DNA of 5,706 bases from Balneolaceae bacterium (lineage in GTDB: Bacteria > Bacteroidota > Rhodothermia > Balneolales > Balneolaceae): contig SKWF01000128.1 in the NCBI GenBank assembly GCA_007129085.1, forward strand, positions 1 to 5,706, read 5' to 3'. Below the pieces are notes generated by a model. It was not told where the DNA came from and ran no database searches. It saw only the letters and a list, made by a program, of their open reading frames with translations. Below, one piece after another: positions 4,980 through 5,706 of the stretch (position 1 is the stretch's first letter; each line of letters begins with the position of its first letter). The translations under genes and the position numbers were made by a program.

Positions 4980-5470
4980 TATCAAAGCAAAAGATCTGGT
5001 CATGGCTCGAAGAGGTCATCGACCCGGAAATTCCTGTGTTAAATGTGGTTGAAATGGGGATTGTGAGAGATGTTCGGTTCGAGGGAGATGAAGTGGTCGT
5101 GAAGATCACCCCTACCTATTCCGGTTGCCCTGCGATGAATGCTATTGAGATGGAGATCGATAAAAAACTCCGAGAAAAAGGTATCGAAAAGTTTAAGGTG
5201 AAAACCGATTTTAAAGAGAGCTGGACAACCGACTGGATGACCGATCATGCCAAAGTAAAACTCAAAGAGTATGGCATCGCACCACCAACCGAAACTGACA
5301 GCAGCGATGATTTCCTGACCAACCTTAAAGGGCCACAGAAAATCATCCCCTGCCCTTTCTGTGATTCCATGGATACCAAACTCCAAAGCGAATTTGGATC
5401 CACAGCATGTAAGTCACTCTACTACTGTGAAGGGTGTAATCAGCCGTTTGAGCATTTTAAATGTATTTAG
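4955..5470 (+). CDS. paaD: Phenylacetyl-CoA epoxidase maturation protein PaaD (MIP18/DUF59 family)
   Basis: PaaD is needed for epoxidase function in vivo and is thought to assist iron-sulfur/metal centre assembly rather than catalysis. The 171-residue product (about 165 in E. coli) has an N-terminal MIP18/DUF59 domain: IDPEIPVLNVVEMGIVRDV (22-40), TPTYSGCP (52-59, with C58), WTTDWM (90-95) and LKEYGIAPP (103-111). The C-terminal zinc-ribbon-like part has C133-PF-C136, C152, C158-EG-C161 and C170, with the family signature SEFGSTACK and ending FEHFKCI. ATG 4955 is the only usable start: no ATG, GTG or TTG lies between it and the conserved domain, and an in-frame stop lies at 4901. Residues MIPDTQYS are therefore encoded by the right repeat arm. 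It is separated from paaC by the IVP element. Confidence 0.96.
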   Translation: MIPDTQYSLSKQKIWSWLEEVIDPEIPVLNVVEMGIVRDVRFEGDEVVVKITPTYSGCPAMNAIEMEIDKKLREKGIEKFKVKTDFKESWTTDWMTDHAKVKLKEYGIAPPTETDSSDDFLTNLKGPQKIIPCPFCDSMDTKLQSEFGSTACKSLYYCEGCNQPFEHFKCI

Positions 5471-5542
5471 ATCAAGTAATGCCGTGAAGATTAACCGGTG
5501 GTTCTTTTAAATGTTAATTGTTACTAAATAATTGGATAATTC
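5471..5542. other. Spacer between paaD and the crotonase gene
   Basis: This 72-bp AT-rich spacer contains a tiny hairpin, AACC (5493-5496) with GGTT (5500-5503), followed by TCTTTTAA. It is too weak to call a terminator. No repeat of the GTGAGT type is seen here. Only a marginal GGA lies upstream of ATG 5543. Confidence 0.3.
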
Positions 5543-5706
5543 ATGTCTCTGATACTTGTACAAAAAGAGAACCAAATTCTCACTATCACCCTCAACCGGC
5601 CTGACAAGTACAACAGCTTCACAGAGCCGATGGCACTCGAACTTCAAAATGCTCTCAAGGAGGCAGAATCAGATGATTTACGATGTGTCATTTTAAAAGC
5701 CAACGG
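5543..5706 (+). CDS. paaG: Enoyl-CoA hydratase/isomerase (crotonase) family, probably PaaG (partial)
   Basis: The N-terminal 54 residues run off the right edge. The crotonase start pattern is clear: ILTITLNRPDKYNSFTEPM (12-30), then LELQNALKEAESDDLRCVILKANG, leading up to the oxyanion-hole region that is not included. The LNRP..NSF pattern and the DDxRCxIL segment resemble PaaG (ring-1,2-epoxyphenylacetyl-CoA isomerase, which makes the oxepin) more than PaaF (enoyl-CoA hydratase), whose members usually have LNRP..RNAL. The catalytic Asp/Glu that would decide lies outside the window. Operon position directly after paaD supports a role in the pathway. Family assignment is firm; the PaaG call is moderate. 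Confidence 0.75.
   Translation, partial: MSLILVQKENQILTITLNRPDKYNSFTEPMALELQNALKEAESDDLRCVILKAN

Noticed and set aside
4474..4984. Target-site duplication around the IVP element
   Set aside because: The bases outside the arms (TAGAT on the left, TATCA on the right) are not a direct repeat; at most a GAT/ATC continuation of the inverted repeat is seen.
5039..5386. 115-codon minus-strand open frame inside paaD
   Set aside because: It is antisense to conserved PaaD coding sequence and has no family signature of its own.
5493..5510. Intrinsic terminator after paaD
   Set aside because: The stem is only 4 bp with a 3-nt loop, and the T-run is short; the crotonase gene probably belongs to the same operon.

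Overview
The window carries the front part of an aerobic phenylacetate degradation (paa) operon, next to the start of a SusC/RagA-type TonB-dependent outer-membrane receptor gene on the opposite strand. A SusC-type receptor, AT-rich spacers, mostly absent Shine-Dalgarno sequences and an IVP-type four-helix-bundle gene point to the Bacteroidota/Balneolota/Rhodothermota group. The phylum is an inference and I cannot name a genus.

Layout. Bases 1-643 (minus strand) encode the N-terminal 214 residues of a SusC-like receptor, which continues off the left edge. Bases 644-1331 are non-coding. They hold a good candidate promoter for the receptor gene (TTTG, 19 bp, TATAAT), a palindrome at the predicted transcription start, and some hairpins. 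Bases 1332-2060 (minus) encode a 242-residue soluble protein that I do not recognise, with a strong ribosome binding site. It is transcribed divergently from paaA across a 229-bp spacer holding candidate regulatory sites. From 2290 rightward on the plus strand come paaA, paaB, paaC, paaD and the start of a crotonase-family gene, most likely paaG.

How the genes work together. PaaA (diiron oxygenase), PaaB and PaaC form the core of the ring 1,2-phenylacetyl-CoA epoxidase, and PaaD is thought to help with its iron-sulfur/metal maturation. The epoxide is then isomerised by PaaG. The reductase gene paaE does not follow paaD as it does in the E. coli cluster, so it must lie elsewhere or be replaced.

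Most notable feature. The paaC-paaD gap is expanded to 481 bp by a compact 501-bp unit: an antisense gene of the 23S rRNA intervening-sequence protein (IVP/S23) family, enclosed by 35-nt inverted repeats (4479-4513 and 4945-4979). This is the architecture of the intervening sequences found in bacterial 23S rRNA, but here it sits inside a catabolic operon. The right arm supplies the start codon and first eight codons of paaD. The paaB-paaC gap holds a related hairpin with a similar left end and no ORF, made partly of a 7-bp tandem repeat, which may be an empty relative of the same family.
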